A DNA stretch of 64,000 nt from Dicaeum eximium. Lineage: Eukaryota; Chordata; Aves; Passeriformes; Dicaeidae. Below, piece after piece: positions 27,201-36,200 of the stretch. Numbering within the stretch: the first letter of the stretch is position 1; each line of letters starts with the position of its first letter. Under the pieces are notes generated by a model. The model was not told where the DNA came from and did no database searches. It was given only the letters and a program-made list of their open reading frames with translations. Both the position numbers and the translations under genes were made by a program. The stretch lies in contig VWZP01006707.1 of NCBI GenBank assembly GCA_013396995.1, positions 478,118-542,117 of the forward strand, given 5' to 3'.

Positions 27201-28211
27201 AGACTGGTATCTGTCAGCACATACTGTTAGCAATTGTAAGGTCATTGTTTCTCATCTGTATGTGGAGGAATCTGTTTCCTAGTTGGTAACAAGGCTGTTG
27301 CAGTGCTGTCCCTGTGGTTCATGCACAGCAAGGGCAGCACTGGTGAAGCACACAACATTTGCCATAGTAAGACTGACCCAGGTGGAGTTACATCCTGCCC
27401 TTGGCAGAGGTTGAGTACCTGACCCTCCTGAGAATATCCTCTTGGAACATACAAAGTGTAGTGTAGGGGGAAAGTTCATTTTGGCATTCTCTTGGACTTC
27501 TTTCTTTTTACAAAGTTCAGATCTCTCCAGAGGATATATGTTTACATGTGTTACTGGCCTCAAAGAAAGAACTGCACTGGTTCTATAAAAGGTGTTGAGA
27601 AGATTTGATCATAAACTTGAATTACTTGTAAACATTCCTTTAGTCCAACCAGTGCGAGTCTGTGAATTCTATTCCCCAAAAAGTTCTCTCAGTACAAATA
27701 CTGATAAAATTCTCCAACTGTTAAAGCAGTAATTGCCACTGTGTGGGTGCAGCAAGGTCTGCGTTGTTGGCTTGGCTTTGGCAAGGATATAGCTGGAATT
27801 TATCTGCAATTAGTTTGAAAAAAGGTTTTGAATCTTTTGTTCTCTTCCTATTGCATCTTCATTTCAGGAGAAAGCTACCATGCTATCAAAGTTTTACTCC
27901 AACCAACTATTACAGCATCTCTTTACAGTAATAGTAGAATTACTGCAGCTGAAGAACAGAAGAAACAGTTTGGACAGGAACAGTGCTCTGGCAGCTTGGC
28001 ATCTGCTCTGTTGCTGAATTCAGCCTGTTTCTCTTCTTGTATGACTGTTGACTGTACAGTATGCTTACATATTGATGTTATTGCATGAAATTTGTTGTTC
28101 CAGAACTCTATTTTCTACTACTTTTACATGCATTTTTTTATTCTGTCTTTTTATAGGCCTGTAAGCTGTGAAGGCTTTTATCCTCCACCTGTGCCCCCAA
28201 GAGGTCGCTGA
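1..28211 (+). CDS. PIK3AP1: PIK3AP1 (BCAP), phosphoinositide 3-kinase adaptor protein 1; 16 coding exons, 5' end outside window
   Basis: Joining sixteen exons gives 751 codons plus the start of a partial exon, all in frame to a TGA at 28209-28211. The product is a cytoplasmic adaptor that, once tyrosine-phosphorylated, recruits the p85 subunit of PI3-kinase downstream of the B-cell receptor and restrains TLR signalling. In order the translated fragment shows the C-terminal part of the TIR-like domain (about residues 1-96), a DBB (Dof/BCAP/BANK) domain (about 140-285), ankyrin-like repeats (about 287-352), three YxxM motifs (YESM, YESM, YVEM; residues about 373-420), proline-rich stretches, a basic coiled-coil segment (about 580-620) and a C-terminal tail ending PPPVPPRGR. 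Human PIK3AP1 is 805 aa, so about 50 N-terminal residues are missing at the window edge. Identification rests on near-continuous similarity to the mammalian protein as I remember it. I see no frameshift or premature stop, so the gene looks intact. Confidence 0.96.
291..10368 (+). other. PIK3AP1 large intron after the TIR exon
   Basis: About 10 kb of mostly unique AT-rich sequence. It contains one CR1 fragment (3348-3710), a short A-tract near 2622-2635 and scattered open frames. The longest is 5108-5545 (+, 145 codons). None of these resembles a known protein or has convincing splice borders. Confidence 0.7.
3348..3710 (-). mobile_element. CR1 LINE fragment (3' end, inserted on minus strand)
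   Basis: Read on the plus strand it shows the hallmarks of a reversed CR1 3' end. It begins ATCATAGAATTATTACAACTGG, then has GTCCAACTACTAACC, GGGCAGCCTGTTCTGATGCTTGACC, and a CCTCTGAGTCTCCTTTTCTCTAGATTAA-like stretch. It is diverged and 5'-truncated, typical of old CR1 copies in sauropsids. Confidence 0.88.
10369..10517 (+). CDS. PIK3AP1: PIK3AP1 exon, linker between TIR and DBB domains
   Basis: The acceptor is TATTTTAG and the first two bases complete the split Asp codon. The translation begins SGCDSVTDTETEDEK, an acidic linker matching mammalian BCAP, and ends RIQCG. The donor that keeps frame with the next exon is GTACTG at 10518, weaker than its neighbours. A nearby GTATGT at 10523 would put a TGA straight after the junction. 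Confidence 0.9.
11327..11471 (+). CDS. PIK3AP1: PIK3AP1 exon, start of DBB domain
   Basis: The acceptor is TTTTGTCTTAG and the donor GTAAGA. The translation includes TTVYIIMKCKLDGEMKTEVQ and VENEYTISVKAP, the Ig-like/TIG-type first part of the DBB domain that mediates BCAP oligomerisation. The exon is 145 nt and ends in phase 1. Confidence 0.94.
12996..13138 (+). CDS. PIK3AP1: PIK3AP1 exon, DBB domain
   Basis: The acceptor is CTTTTCAAAG and the donor GTAAGG. The translation carries SGTVPLQIYSGDLMVGEAS, then TDMEEISNLLANAANPVQFM, which closely tracks the mammalian DBB core. Exon length is 143 nt, from phase 1 to phase 0. Confidence 0.95.
14272..14404 (+). CDS. PIK3AP1: PIK3AP1 exon, end of DBB domain
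   Basis: The acceptor is TTATCTGTAG and the donor GTAAGC. The translation reads AFKIVPYSIEALDKLLTESL and then IPASGLHLFGINQLEEEDM, almost identical to human. It ends phase 1 and joins to Asn in the next exon. Confidence 0.96.
15072..15268 (+). CDS. PIK3AP1: PIK3AP1 exon, ankyrin-like repeats
   Basis: The acceptor is TGTTCTCACAG and the donor GTAAGA. The translation has the ankyrin pattern LPTLLHFSARYGLKNLTALL followed by GHYPNTIAEKHGFKDLRQFI. This is the repeat block after the DBB domain. Length is 197 nt, ending phase 0 after EYV. Confidence 0.96.
15269..17452 (+). other. PIK3AP1 intron after the ankyrin exon
   Basis: Unique non-coding sequence of about 2.2 kb. Open frames such as 15896-16216 lack splice borders and known domains. 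I see no repeats or RNA genes. Confidence 0.6.
17453..17642 (+). CDS. PIK3AP1: PIK3AP1 exon with two YxxM PI3K-binding motifs
   Basis: The acceptor is CTTTCCTCTCCAG. The translation includes MLKSHIKEELMQGKEDESVY, ESMAHLSTDLLMKCSLNPG and ELYESMAGFVPGAPEDL. The two YESM motifs are the sites whose phosphotyrosines bind p85 SH2 domains. The donor GTATGT at 17643 is followed only eight bases later by the end of a CR1 fragment. Confidence 0.96.
17643..20424 (+). other. PIK3AP1 intron between the YxxM exons
   Basis: About 2.8 kb. It starts with a CR1 fragment almost at the donor site; the rest is AT-rich unique sequence ending in an eleven-base T-tract before the acceptor. Confidence 0.65.
17651..17775 (-). 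mobile_element. CR1 LINE 3'-end fragment next to a splice donor
   Basis: The plus strand reads ATTCATAGAATTACAGAATT, then TTTTGGGTTAGAAGCTACC, CACCTAGTGCAAGCCC and CTGGGCAGAGACATCTTTAGA, matching a reversed CR1 3' terminus. The terminal repeat lies eight bases past the exon end at 17642. Confidence 0.85.
20425..20520 (+). CDS. PIK3AP1: PIK3AP1 exon with third YxxM motif
   Basis: A long T-tract and CCAG precede the exon; the donor is GTGAGA. The split Tyr codon is completed here to give YVEMLQ, the third YxxM motif. The rest reads SKPDTPVAGDEVSITTKDS and MLRKFLE. The middle is divergent from mammals, while the end matches. Confidence 0.93.
21022..21201 (+). CDS. PIK3AP1: PIK3AP1 exon, acidic linker and proline-rich motif
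   Basis: The acceptor is CTCTGTTGTAG and the donor GTGAGT. The translation has an acidic stretch with EDVYYSVEQD, then NRPPVPVPRPESSSPQPDNE, matching the RPPVPVPRPE SH3-ligand-like motif of BCAP. Length is 180 nt, phase 1 to phase 1. Confidence 0.93.
21981..22043 (+). CDS. PIK3AP1: PIK3AP1 short exon (63 nt)
   Basis: The acceptor is TTCTTTTGCAG and the donor GTAAGG. Joined to the previous exon it gives KIFAQKAQRPENLYVPRGRV, aligning with the human KVFAEKSQERPGNFYVS region. Too short to stand out on its own; phase and similarity support it. Confidence 0.88.
22702..22907 (+). CDS. PIK3AP1: PIK3AP1 exon, conserved region before the coiled coil
   Basis: The acceptor is TTCTCTCTTCAG and the donor GTACAG. 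The translation includes SSIYDPFAGMKTPGQRQLIT, then VDEAVLHFKEWQLNQKKRSE and SFRFQQ, nearly identical to mammals. Length is 206 nt, ending phase 0. Confidence 0.96.
22908..24433 (+). other. PIK3AP1 intron before the coiled-coil exon
   Basis: About 1.5 kb of unique sequence without visible repeats, RNA genes or supported coding frames. Confidence 0.6.
24434..24506 (+). CDS. PIK3AP1: PIK3AP1 exon, basic coiled-coil segment
   Basis: The acceptor is GATGTTTTTAG and the donor GTAACA. The translation ENLKRLRDSITRRQMEKQKK continues the basic helix begun in the previous exon and matches mammalian BCAP. Length is 73 nt, ending phase 1. Confidence 0.95.
24844..24999 (+). CDS. PIK3AP1: PIK3AP1 exon, C-terminal linker
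   Basis: The acceptor is CTTTCCCTTCCAG and the donor GTAAGC. The translation has DLEITVPIRHSHNTLGKPEC and then KKELKRGDWKTESTSSTT, matching the mammalian DLEITVPIRHS and RGDWKTDSTSST blocks. An open frame runs past the donor to 25247 but loses similarity, so the splice at 24999 is preferred. Confidence 0.94.
26715..26785 (+). CDS. PIK3AP1: PIK3AP1 exon, serine-rich tail
   Basis: The acceptor is TTGCTTACTCCAG and the donor GTAAGC. The translation SSASNRSSTRSILSVSSGME then GDTE matches the serine-rich tail of BCAP. Length is 71 nt, ending phase 0. Confidence 0.95.
26971..27080 (+). CDS. PIK3AP1: PIK3AP1 exon, proline-rich tail
   Basis: The acceptor is TTCATTTTGTAG and the donor GTAAAA. The translation contains DSEVPETARSRSPVLHQVER and FPERPPRVPPRGAS, a polyproline SH3-ligand-like segment conserved in mammals. 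Confidence 0.94.
28157..28211 (+). CDS. PIK3AP1: PIK3AP1 last coding exon
   Basis: The acceptor is CTTTTTATAG. The translation RPVSCEGFYPPPVPPRGR ends at a TGA and matches the mammalian C terminus, PPPVPPRGR. The stop codon is 28209-28211. Confidence 0.95.
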
Positions 28212-30990
28212 ATCTCTCAACATCGGTGGACCATGAGATTTCTTTATGTTTATATGTTTGTACAGATATTTTTTGGGTTGTCTTAAATTATTTATAAGTG
28301 GGACCCAAATGATTTCATCCCCTTCATGCTCCCTGAAGCTCTGGTGACTTTTCCCATGATTTCCACTGAGATTTTTTGGCGTTCTATAACTTTTTTTTAG
28401 TTGGAAGAATTTTGATGCTTTGGGGCTTCAAGAAAATGTATCATCGTTGGGAAGAACATTGTGTGTCTTGGGAGCCCTGCACCAACATGAAGATGCCATT
28501 TGATCAAGAAAGCACGTGTCCTTTTAGGAACTAAATCCTGATAAGCATTGTTACCAAACCTCTCAATACAGTCTGCCAGGGCTTGACTGGAAAATATGCT
28601 TAAAAAGTAAAGAAAATAAGATGTCTGAAAAATGCTCATTACAGCAGGAGCAGATGAATGTACTACTGCTTGGCATAACATTTTGGATACAATTATACTG
28701 ACCTTTCAGAAGGTGTAGCATCCTCCTTTAGCAATCATTAAACCATGAGGGGATGAGAAATTGTCTTCAAGAATGTATTTTGCACACAGCCTTGAAAATG
28801 CCTTTCCTTTTCCTGTTCCCTCCCTGAAAAGGACAGACAGGGTGTTGTGTGTGCTGTATTTACCATGAAGATTCCCAGGACAGCTGGTAAGGGACCTTCT
28901 GTATCACAAATCAATTGTACTTTTTCAGGCAGGGTGCAGGTATGGTGTTAGAAAATCACATGACTGAGCTCTCAAATTAGACAAGGAATTGGTGGCAGTG
29001 CTGTATTGTGTCTTTTACATGTGGACATTATGCAGCAGTATGAAGGCATTTCACTTCATGCTCTGGAACAGTAGTGAGTCTCCAATTATCAGTGCACACC
29101 CCTCACAAACACCAGTTGTATTTTAGCTGGCTGCAGTGGAAACAAACAGCCTGGGGGCTGGACTCTGCTTGCTCAACTATCCCTTTCTACAAATCTGCAT
29201 CTGCAGCAGCTATTATGTCCAGCCTTTTTTCTGCCTGAGGGCCAACAAACTTAAGGAGGCTTCCTGGTTTGACTCTCTTCCAGACCTTGAAATCTTCTGG
29301 GCATATCCAACCCCTGAGGGACAGTTTAAGGCTCTGGTTGTCCATGAGTAACACAGATGGGAATAACATTCAGGGTAGAGAATTAAACATCATTACATAC
29401 TTGGTTTTCAGGGATGAAAGAGGGGGAATAGCTTGAAAAACAGACAGATACATCTGTATTAGGTGATCCCTCAGCTACAGATAGGACATGTAGAGCTTCT
29501 GTCTGATCTTGTCAGCTCCCCTTCCTCTGTAGGAGAGCAGGTGACAGAGTTCCAGTTCCTTTCTCTTGCAGGGTGGCAAACCCAATGTGTGAAGCTGCAG
29601 AAGTGACAGCAACCATAACTTGACCAGCACTGAATGAAGGTGGAGAAGCCCCTGCTGCTTTCAGGGATATAGGCATATGCTAAATATCATCTATGCAATA
29701 GACTCATAGGATTTGGGTGACTCTGAATGCAGTTCATTAAACCCTCTCCTTTTGATGGCAGAGGGATGCAGGTGTTGTGCTGCATACACAGCACAACAGA
29801 TACAGAGGTGTCCTTTCTGTTTTGGTTTGGTTTGGTTGTATTTTTAAAGGAACCTCAGTGCTGTCTCCAGTAACTGCCCATATAGACTCAGAGAGTTTGC
29901 TTTCGTTCGCTGTAGCCAGGGGAATGGTGAGGTGAGAGCTGACTTCTTGTGCTCTTCTTGGAATGAAACAAGGTTTCCAGCTCTATTAGCTCAAATTGGA
30001 AGGAGGGAAGAAGGTTTTGGTGCTGAAATGAGGAAAATGGTAGCAAGGATAAGTGAAGAAATTAGGGATAAAAGAGATAAAGTAAGAGAAGAAGTTCAGC
30101 AGCTTGTTTGTCTTCAGCTGTCACATGCTTTGGTTTGCACAAAGCTCCCTGGTTTTGCTCAAAAATGCCTTATATTCTTGGTGCTGACTGCAGCTGTGCC
30201 CCAGACCTTGGAGCTGTGATGTGGTAAGAGGAATTTGTCTGCTTTCACATCTGCCAGGTACAACATAAAGTAGAATTGTAGGGTGTGGGTAAAACTGTAA
30301 TAAGGCAGGAAAGGAAGAGCAAATTATATGTGTATCATGCAGATTTTCTTTCAGCACTGTTGGACTGAAGCAACACAGGGATCCATCTTTCCAAGCAAAT
30401 TCTCCGTGTTACAGCCAAATGTCCTCTATGGGAGGGATTTATCTGAGCATTTGACTTTGCGGAATCCTAATACCATGATTGTGAACTGGATATTTATTGC
30501 TTGTGCTGTGGAGAGATGGTTCTATCTGAATTGCTGAAAAGTAGCTCATAAGCAGCCTTTCAGTCCCTCTCCCATTTGAAGCTTAGATACTTCATTACTC
30601 TGAGCTGACCTATCATACAAAGCCAAATGCTGGTGGGGCTCTGGGACACGTGAGCTGGGAAAAGAGGAGCTGAGCCATACTATAAATGCATTCTGTTCAG
30701 GCCCCTTCTGCACTGCTTAAGGGAGGGAAATTGAAGATGCAGGTGTAGTTTCAGGGATTGCGGTCTCACTGCTGCTGGTTTAGTGAGGGATCTCAGTAAC
30801 CAACAGTCACTGCAAGACTCTCACCCTATCGAGGACAAAAGGAACAGCACTAAAACGGCTTTACTGTTGGAGGCAGGGAAACAATGAAATGCAGTCATGG
30901 CTTTCAAGCCTCTTACAGGCCAACAGTGAGGCACCTGCTTAGCCACCAAAGCGTGTGTTCCACATAGGTTGGATTCATCTAGTTGCTTTC

Positions 30991-31142
30991 AGCCCCTTAT
31001 ATTTCAATGTATGAAGCCCCTGAATCTGTATTTTGTGCTGGTGAGCATGTGGTGTGTGTTGCTTCCAGCCCCTTATATTTCAATGTATGAAGCCCCTGAA
31101 TCTGTATTTTGTGCTGGTGAGCATGTGGTGTGTGTTGCTTCC
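30991..31142 (+). repeat. Perfect 76-bp tandem duplication (two copies)
   Basis: Copies 30991-31066 and 31067-31142 are identical base for base. Each begins AGCCCCTTATATTTCAATG and ends GTGTGTTGCTTCC. A partial similarity (GTTGCTTTC) precedes the first copy. The lack of divergence implies a recent duplication, a length polymorphism or an assembly artefact. Confidence 0.97.
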
Positions 31143-31494
31143 ACCAGGATGAGAAATGCACTGAAACAGAAGATCAGAAGAGAACAGAGAAGAAAACAGT
31201 GTGCATGCGGATTGCTGGTTACTTAAGAATGTGTTTGGGAGGGAAAGTGGAAAAGGAAATATGAACCTGTTTCTGATGCATCTTAGAGTTCAAGGACTGA
31301 ACAGATAATAAAATCACTTCTAAACACTTCGGTGGCCCTGGCCAATGGTAGGGCCATCAACCAATCCACCAAACTCAGGTGCCAGCTGGCAGGCCTGGGG
31401 AAAGTGTTTGTTCTTTGTACAGCGTGCCTTGCAAACTCTGCTGCAGCAGATGGCTCTGGTTGGCCCTGTTGCTGACTGAGAGACTTAAGTACTG

Positions 31495-31500
31495 AATAAA
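31495..31500 (+). other. Candidate polyadenylation signal AATAAA (PIK3AP1)
   Basis: This is a canonical AATAAA, followed after about 20 bases by a pyrimidine-rich TCTCTCTCTGTCTCCC stretch. It is the most distal good hexamer before the intergenic region. A second AATAAA lies at 31307-31312. Confidence 0.35.
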
Positions 31501-31513
31501 CCAAAGATGCTGA

Positions 31514-32291
31514 AGCCTTCTCTCTCTGTCTCCCAAGGGTAAGCTACTCTATTTTGGACTGAGATGTGATGACTAGAGAGAAACATATGGTGTTATGAAA
31601 ACTGTCTAGATTTTCTTTTTTTTTAGTCTGTATGTGTGTGTGTAATACAAGCATGGCTTTTGCATGGGTTTTGGCAAGTATCCCTACAGGGACCTTGCTT
31701 CTACTGAAACAGTGCTATCTCCTGAATCTCTGGAAAAGGCTTCATATAAATACAGCTTGTGAAATATGTTCAGGGAAAGTAGACTGATTGTGTAAAACCA
31801 CAAGAGGAAAAGCTTGTAGATATGATGGTAACAGGGACATCTCTTTTCTGTGTTATTTCTACAAAGCATGGATGGATGACCTGTAATGTTCCTGCCTTCT
31901 TCTCATGTCATTTCTTGTCTGTCTGCTTATTTGCTGGCTCTCTTTATTGGAGAAGATGGTGTAGCCCCTGCTTTTTAAAAATAATATATAAGATAGCTTT
32001 TGAAATTTTTTACTGTAATTAATTCAAAAGTTGTCCGATGAATCAATGTTCAATATCATGAGCTTTCTGGACTGGGGGCTTTGTTTGGTTTGGTTTTTCT
32101 CACCGTGGTCTTGTTTGAGGTGGGTCCAAGTTTGGAGGCAGGTTTGTGTGCTTCGTCTTAGCCAGCACTGACAGTAACCTTACCCTGAACGCGGTCCAGG
32201 TGTGGCTGTGCCGCCTCAGCGCCTGCCGGGACCGTGCGGCTCCTGTGCTCCCGCTGCCTGTGCGAGGGGTGTAGAGGACGGGCCCGTGTAT
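31514..32291. other. Intergenic region between PIK3AP1 and TM9SF3
   Basis: Unique sequence with a short TG run near 31629-31641. GC content and CpG frequency rise from about 32180 onward. No gene is seen. Confidence 0.6.
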
Positions 32292-32665
32292 TTCACAGAA
32301 TGAGAGAGCTTGGAAAAGACCTCTGAGAGCACGGAGTCCAACCTCTGCCTGAACATCCCCTTATCAACTGGACCGTGCCCAGACTTTCCTTAAACACTCC
32401 CAGAATCAGTGATTCCACCACCCCCCTTGGCAGCCCCTCCCAATGCTTGATCAGCCCGTCGGTGAAGCGATTGCGCCGAGTGTCCGAGCTTGAGGCCATG
32501 TCCTCTTGTCCTGTCACTGCTTCCCCGGGAGCAGAGACCGATCCCCGCCTCCCTGGAGCCTCCTTTCAGGCAGTCCTAGAGCGATACGGGTCTCCCCTAA
32601 GCCTTCCTCTCCAGGCTCAACAACCGCAGCTCCCTCAGCTGCTGCTCCCCAGACTTGTGCTCCAA
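32292..32665 (-). mobile_element. CR1 LINE fragment abutting the TM9SF3 CpG island
   Basis: The plus strand shows a reversed CR1 3' region: TTCACAGAATGAGAGAGCTTGG, AAAAGACCTCTGAGAGCACGG, AGTCCAACCTCTGCC, TGGCAGCCCCTCCCAATGC, CCTCTTGTCCTGTCACTGC, GTCTCCCCTAAGCC and CTCCAGGCTCAACAACCGCAG. It is more GC- and CpG-rich than the other copies. Confidence 0.9.
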
Positions 32666-32719
32666 GCGTCCCGCAGTTCCCAAAGGCCTTTACCAATCGA
32701 AATGAAATATCAGTTACAA

Positions 32720-33260
32720 TCCCATCTCGTAAGAACGAACGGCGCTCCCGTGCGCTCCCGCTGCCGCGGTGTGTCCAGGGCCGGCGGGGCGCGGGCACTC
32801 CGGTCCCGCCCGCCCGCGCTCTGTGCCCGCCCTCGGGCCGCTCCTGGGCGCCGCCCGCCCCGCGGGGCTCCCGNNNNNNNNNNNNNNNNNNNNNGGCCGG
32901 GGTCGGGCCCCGCGCTCTGGCTCGACGCGATGGGGCCGGGCCGGGGCGCTCGGGGCAGGGCCGCCGGGTGCTTTGATCCGGTTTGCACATCCTTGTGCGG
33001 CCGGGCGCGGTGTCCCAGCTTTTCCGGGAGCAGATAAACGCCCCGGCAGGTACGCGTGCTTTGTTTGGAGAGCGCTGTTTGCTCTGCCCTCCTCCGGGCA
33101 GGATGTTTGCTCTCGCTTCAGAGCACAGGTCCGAGCCGGAGCGGGTTCTGTCAGCCCTGCAGGACAGGGGGTGACTGCTCCCCTCGGGATGGGGCAGGGA
33201 CAGCGTAGGAATGGGCTGGGGAGCGAGAGCAGGACGGAGACACTGCCACGGACCCGCAAG
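32720..33260 (+). promoter_or_regulatory. TM9SF3: CpG island, probable TM9SF3 promoter and first-exon region
   Basis: A very GC- and CpG-rich stretch flanked by AT-rich DNA. It holds Sp1-type GC boxes, for example CCCGCCCGCCCGC near 32805-32817 and GCCGCCCGCCCCGC near 32850-32863. It lies upstream of TM9SF3 exon 2 on the same strand, as expected for a housekeeping gene. No TATA box is evident. The start codon and signal-peptide exon are not visible, and 21 unknown bases lie inside. Confidence 0.75.
32874..32894. other. Assembly gap (21 Ns)
   Basis: Positions 32874-32894 are N, in the most GC-rich part of the window. The nominal size may not be the real size. The missing TM9SF3 exon 1 probably belongs here. 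Confidence 0.99.
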
Positions 33261-36200
33261 AAAAATGGGTGTATAAAATACTACTGACTTCAGTGCTCGT
33301 GCATTAACGTGAGAACAGTTTTTCTGAAGTGCTCCCAATATTACCCAAAAAGAATTTTTAGGGAAAAAAAACCACCAGTGCTTCCTCAGTTTCTGATTTT
33401 ACATCGAAGTGGCTTTCGGTTTCCCGTGGCTTTCAGTGTGAGAAAGTGGAAGTTTGTGTGATAAGCCGAGATGAGGTTTTGGAAGGAGACTTTCTGGAAA
33501 CCATCTCTGTTTAGTGCGAGTGGAGTGTATTAGAATGTGGCTGTGATTAAACACTGGACCGCTCTGACTATCAGGACTTTTTTTGCTCTTGAGCAGCCTG
33601 GCTGGTAAACACTTGCTGAGTTTCTTAACATAGTTTTCTCAAGGTGAGGTGTGGTGAAGCTTACCAAGTGCTCTTAATAAAACAGATAAATAGTATTGAT
33701 AGTTTTTGTATAATTTGTATAATTGCATCATTTCATGCATTTTTGCGGCCTTTAAAACTGATTAGGATTGTGTTCATTTCTTTGAAAGGGAGAGGGTTTT
33801 AGTGGTGCTGCAGTTAATGACAGAAAAGTTAATCTAATATTCAGTACTTTCAAGAAACAGATATTCTTTAAACTAGTTAGGTCGCATTTTTTTCTGAACG
33901 TGTGCTTTAGAATGAGGCTTCTGCTGAGGTGAGATGGTTTTCAGCATGGCACTGTGTTTATTTTAAGTGTTGGATGACTTGAGGGCTTATTCATTACTAA
34001 ATTAATGTTGGTAATCTTCTAGGGGAAAAAAATAAAGCTGTCACTGAGTTTATTTGGGTTTGAGCTCTCCCTTCAAAAGTGATTTCTGATGTTTTTTAGC
34101 TCTTCTGAATTATTACCTAGACAATTTCCCATGAAAATCATAAATTCCTTTTGAAGGCTTGCCTTTTTTTTTTTTGCCATCTAAACTGCTCAACTCTGAG
34201 GGATTATAAGCCTGTTTTGGTTTAGGATTCTTGTTCAGATAGTGTCCAGTTTATTAACTGGATGGGTTATGTGATAGGTTAGGAACAGTTGGTGTAGAAA
34301 CCTTTTTTTGGAAGGCTGTCTCCTTGCTTGGGTATTTTGATATTTTAATCTTGTGTGGGGGATTGGAGTGGAATAATTAATAGCATGAATGAAATATGAC
34401 CAGGGTTTTGTAGTAGTACTGATTTTAAGACAAAGAACCTGAAGGAGATATTCCTTAAATACTACATTTTAATGAATTTCAATTTTAAATATGATTGCAG
34501 CTGGGAGATCAATTTTCTTATAATCAAAGTGCTTTACTACATTTTGAAGGCTTTGCTCACTTTTGGAGAAGTGGAAGGGAAATTTAGGATTTGGTATTTA
34601 AGACTGTTGGCAGGAATACACATCCTTACCTTTCCATTTCCTCGGTGTGCAGCTCCCTGGGGGAAGGTGTGCTGGTGCATCCTGACACAGTGTGCAGGGT
34701 GTTGTCTGTGCTCAGCATGTTGGGCATACAGAAGTGCTGCCTTAAGCTTTTAATGCTGCTGTAACATGGAATAGTGTGCAGTGTGTGCTATAATATGTAT
34801 TCTATGTGTCCTTTATTTTATAATTGTGGACTTCCAAGCAAATAGGTAATTTAGCAAAAGGGTAATTGTGAGAGGACTTTGCATGAAGCAAAAGTCTATG
34901 ATATTGTTTCTGGAGATAATAGGTAGGTATAGTGTCATTAAATCAACAGCTTATATCCTTTATCCTAAATTTAAATTAGTCTTTAAAAATCACATCTGCC
35001 TCTCTTTGGAGAAAGAATAATGTAAATACAACTGTAAGATAAAGACATGGGTATTTAAGATGAAGAGTAAGTGAAGAGAAATGTTTGACACATCATTTAA
35101 AATCTCCTTTGTCTAAAGACCATACAGCAGCATAACTTCAGACCACAACAGAACACTTTATCAGGAACTAACTGAAAACTTGTTTGGTGATTCTTTAACT
35201 TATTTTCATGCTTCAGAGGATGTGATGTGCTTGCTCATTGCCTGTATTATAATAATTGCACCATTTTTTGCCAGCTGTCCTTTTGTTTGTGGAAGTGATA
35301 GTATCAGTGGGGTGCTGGTAGCCTTGTGACAGTGTATACTGGTCCTGCAGAAACAGGGCTGGGGGGCTCTTGCCTGGCCTTTGCTTTCATGTCTTCTGTT
35401 GCTAGAGTTGTTGGAATTGATGATGTAGTAGACAAACCACAAAACATTCTGAAATATCCTGTGGTTTTTATGGCAGGAGAATGAGCTAGAGAGTAGGTAG
35501 CATTTTAATTTTAATGTTGATTCACTTTAATTGTCTGTGCTCTGTAGGAATAGAAATACATGAAAAACATTGAAAAATAAACAAAACCCAGCCTATATTG
35601 TGTAACAAAATTCCTTATTTAAATATGGTAGAGAAAAGCATTTTTGCTTGATTTATACTCTGATCAAATACGTTAAAACCCTGAGCATGTAAGGCTTATT
35701 TAAAATTAGTATATAAAATTAGGAACTTCATATAGTATCTGAAAATTGTTAGTTAGAGAAACACTGTGGAAAACATTTTCAGTTCATGTAAAATACTTAT
35801 TTGCATGTGAAGTTGTGCACAGATGAGCAGCCTGATTGCTCTTTGAAGTTGTGTTTCCATTTTGAAGAGGTGAAATAAATGTAATGGAAGCAGGACGTGG
35901 TGTGCCTGAGCAATCTCGTGCATCTGGGAAGTGTAACAGTGAAAGTACTGCATGTACAGTAGTTCAGCCTGTGCCACTGGTACAGTTCTAGACACATCTT
36001 GGTGAGGCCTAAAATTCAGAGGGAAATAAAGAAGTGTTACTGGAAATAGCCTGCTTTGTCCAGAGGAGACCACGAGGCTGAAATCCACAGTTTAATAGGT
36101 GTGGATGTGAGCTGCAAACATTGGGTACTATCACAGTGCTCGATGGATAGAATATCTATAAGATACTGAGGGCTACAAGCCTGGAATATTGCTTGCCAGG

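Larger units (their letters stand above)
25000..28156 (+). other. PIK3AP1 3' introns
   Basis: Introns 25000-26714, 26786-26970 and 27081-28156. All are unique sequence. The open frame that runs 24846-25247 through the donor at 25000 is read-through of the exon and not supported beyond 24999. Confidence 0.6.
28212..31513 (+). other. PIK3AP1: Probable PIK3AP1 3' UTR and downstream flank
   Basis: No coding exon follows the stop codon until TM9SF3. Candidate polyadenylation hexamers are ATTAAA at 28737-28742 and 29382-29387, and AATAAA at 31307-31312 and 31495-31500. The two AATAAA copies would give a UTR of about 3.1-3.3 kb, while the ATTAAA copies give shorter forms. The true end cannot be fixed from sequence alone. 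The region includes a perfect 76-bp tandem duplication. Confidence 0.5.

Noticed and set aside
32375..33338. Long open frames on both strands through the CpG island (up to 274 codons)
   Set aside because: These run through CR1 sequence and the N gap. High GC content lowers stop frequency, and the translations are low-complexity Pro/Arg/Gly/Ala.
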